Shown one piece after another: positions 4,489 to 5,412 of a DNA stretch of 5,412 nucleotides. Every line of letters starts with the position of its first letter. Positions within the stretch are counted from its first letter, which is position 1. The stretch lies in assembly GCA_014377495.1 (NCBI GenBank), contig JACMPN010000192.1, positions 1 to 5,412 on the forward strand, written 5' to 3'. The notes under the pieces are model-generated. The model worked only from the letters and a program-made list of their open reading frames with translations, was not told the origin of the DNA and did not search any database. A program made the position numbers and the translations under genes. Origin of the DNA: Candidatus Sericytochromatia bacterium (GTDB taxonomy: Bacteria; Cyanobacteriota; Sericytochromatia; JACMPN01).

Positions 4489-5265
4489 ATGCTGAGGGGC
4501 TCATTGAGCGTGATCCTGGTGCTTCTGGTTTCCGGCTGTGGCTCGCAGGTAGCGGCGCCGGCACTACCAGTGGCGCCTGCACAGACCCAGGCCCTATCGA
4601 ACGGCACAGGGATCATCGATGAGGCCGTCCAGGCCCTGATCAACAGGCGTACGGTTACTGTCAGCGGGGAAGGCACGGTCCGGGTGCCGCCCGACACGGC
4701 CACGGTCAATATCGGCCTGGAGCAGAAGGGCATCGATGCCAACACGGCCCAGTCCAAGGCCAATGTCGCGGCCCAACGCGTCATCGAGGCCTGGAAAGCG
4801 CAGGGTGCCAGCGATAGCTCGATCCAGACAGTCGGCATGGACCTGTTCCCTGAATATGCCCGACCCGAGGCGACGGGTATCGAGACGATGACCGGCTACA
4901 AGGCCGTCATGCGCCTGCAGGTGCGCACCACGCCCGCCAAGGCCGGCGACCGGGTGGATGCCGCCCTGAATGCCGGTGCCAACCGACTGGAAGGCGTCGC
5001 ATTCAGTGTGGAAGACAACGTCAAAGCCCGTCAGCAAGCGATCGCCAAGGCCATCAACAAAGCGCTGAAAGAGGCGCACGCGGCCCTGGGTCCCATGGAC
5101 CTGAAGGTGAAAGAAGTCCAACGCATCGAGATCGGCGGCGGCAGCACGCCACCCATACCCTTGATGGGCGGGGCCATGATGGAACGGGCGACGGTCGTCC
5201 AGACGCCGGTACAACCGGGCGAACTGGAGATCCGGGCAGTCGTCACCATCGTCGCCACGTTCTGA
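4489..5265 (+). CDS. SIMPL-domain (DUF541) lipoprotein
   Basis: This encodes 258 residues. The first 17 (MLRGSLSVILVLLVSGC) form a short lipoprotein signal peptide: Arg3, a hydrophobic stretch 6-14, and lipobox VSGC with Cys17 as the predicted lipidated residue. An Ala/Pro/Gln-rich linker (18-53) leads to the SIMPL/DUF541 domain (about 54-257). The domain opens with RTVTVSGEGTVRVPPDTATVNIGLE, typical of the family, contains the internal ETMTGYKAVMRLQVRT strand pair, and ends in ELEIRAVVTIVATF. Relatives such as Escherichia coli YggE are periplasmic and have been linked to oxidative stress, but the molecular function is not established. Gly18 after the lipid-bearing Cys does not signal inner-membrane retention under the E. 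coli rule. The gene stands alone, divergent from spoVS, and no strong terminator follows it. Confidence 0.92.
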   Translation: MLRGSLSVILVLLVSGCGSQVAAPALPVAPAQTQALSNGTGIIDEAVQALINRRTVTVSGEGTVRVPPDTATVNIGLEQKGIDANTAQSKANVAAQRVIEAWKAQGASDSSIQTVGMDLFPEYARPEATGIETMTGYKAVMRLQVRTTPAKAGDRVDAALNAGANRLEGVAFSVEDNVKARQQAIAKAINKALKEAHAALGPMDLKVKEVQRIEIGGGSTPPIPLMGGAMMERATVVQTPVQPGELEIRAVVTIVATF

Positions 5266-5301
5266 GCTGGCGGCGAGCTGGTTGGCAAAACGTTTCCTGC
5301 C

Positions 5302-5331
5302 TGCCGAAGGCGCCCCGTCATTCGTTACAAT
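5302..5331 (+). promoter_or_regulatory. Possible promoter for a gene at the right edge
   Basis: TACAAT (5326-5331) is a good -10. TGCCGA (5302-5307) stands 18 bp upstream as a weak -35. The predicted start would give a leader of about 63 nt before the ATG at 5401, similar to other leaders in this window. Confidence 0.35.
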
Positions 5332-5400
5332 GGGGATGCAAGCATGAAACCGTTCACCGATTGGTTTCTCGCAGTCGCCGCAACGAACAAGGAATGCATC

Positions 5401-5412
5401 ATGCGCAAGCTC
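5401..5412 (+). CDS. Possible start of a further gene, cut by the window edge
   Basis: ATG at 5401 begins MRKL and follows AAGGA (5389-5393) by 7 nt. The same frame is open from an earlier ATG at 5344, which would add 19 residues (MKPFTDWFLAVAATNKECI) but has only a poor ribosome binding site and would start almost at the predicted transcript end. A basic start such as MRKL could open a signal peptide, but four residues allow no identification. Confidence 0.35.

Noticed and set aside
4594..5214. 206-residue open frame on the - strand
   Set aside because: It lies wholly opposite the SIMPL gene, which has clear family motifs and a signal peptide; the frame is the usual antisense shadow in GC-rich coding DNA.

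Overview
This is a GC-rich bacterial chromosomal window with six well-supported protein genes, one plausible small gene, and the first codons of a possible further gene at the right edge. The organism cannot be named from this sequence. Three perfect GCGATCGC octamers (the HIP1 palindrome common in cyanobacterial genomes), a SpoVS-family gene and a DUF5069-type gene would fit a GC-rich, cyanobacteria-related or other deep-branching environmental lineage, but this is a weak inference. No transposase, integrase, CRISPR array, tRNA or rRNA is visible, and the window reads as ordinary chromosome.

Layout, left to right: (1) the 3' part of a subtilisin-like (S8) serine protease gene on + (2-973); (2) two long back-to-back hairpins (972-1099 and 1128-1253); (3) a DUF5069-like gene on - (1241-1693); (4) an AT-rich divergent promoter region (1694-1888); (5) a small XRE-like helix-turn-helix protein gene on + (1889-2266); (6) a 59-nt hairpin holding part of the stop codons of both convergent genes (2265-2323); (7) a LysR-family regulator gene on - (2313-3224); (8) a divergent promoter/operator region with a good LysR-type box; (9) a small unrecognised gene on + (3364-3654); (10) a gene-free stretch with three hairpins (3655-3904); (11) spoVS on - (3905-4225); (12) a divergent intergenic region (4226-4488); (13) a SIMPL/DUF541 lipoprotein gene on + (4489-5265); (14) a short intergenic stretch with a possible promoter and the start of a possible next gene.

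The genes do not form an operon. They alternate strictly +,-,+,-,+,-,+, so each is its own transcription unit. Every convergent junction carries one or more strong hairpins and every divergent junction is a regulatory region. Functional links can be argued only locally: the LysR regulator probably acts on its own promoter and that of the divergent small gene at 3364, and the HTH protein may act on the AT-rich region it shares with the DUF5069 gene. The protease, SpoVS and SIMPL protein show no sign of a common pathway.

The most unusual material is non-coding: the twin 126-128-nt hairpins after the protease, built with 62-nt left arms and sharing a GTCC-(4-nt loop)-GGAC apex with mutually complementary loops, and the habit of placing terminator-like hairpins directly over stop codons. 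The CPHC motif inside the predicted HTH of the protein at 1889 is the most interesting protein-level oddity. I do not see a clear new multi-gene system.
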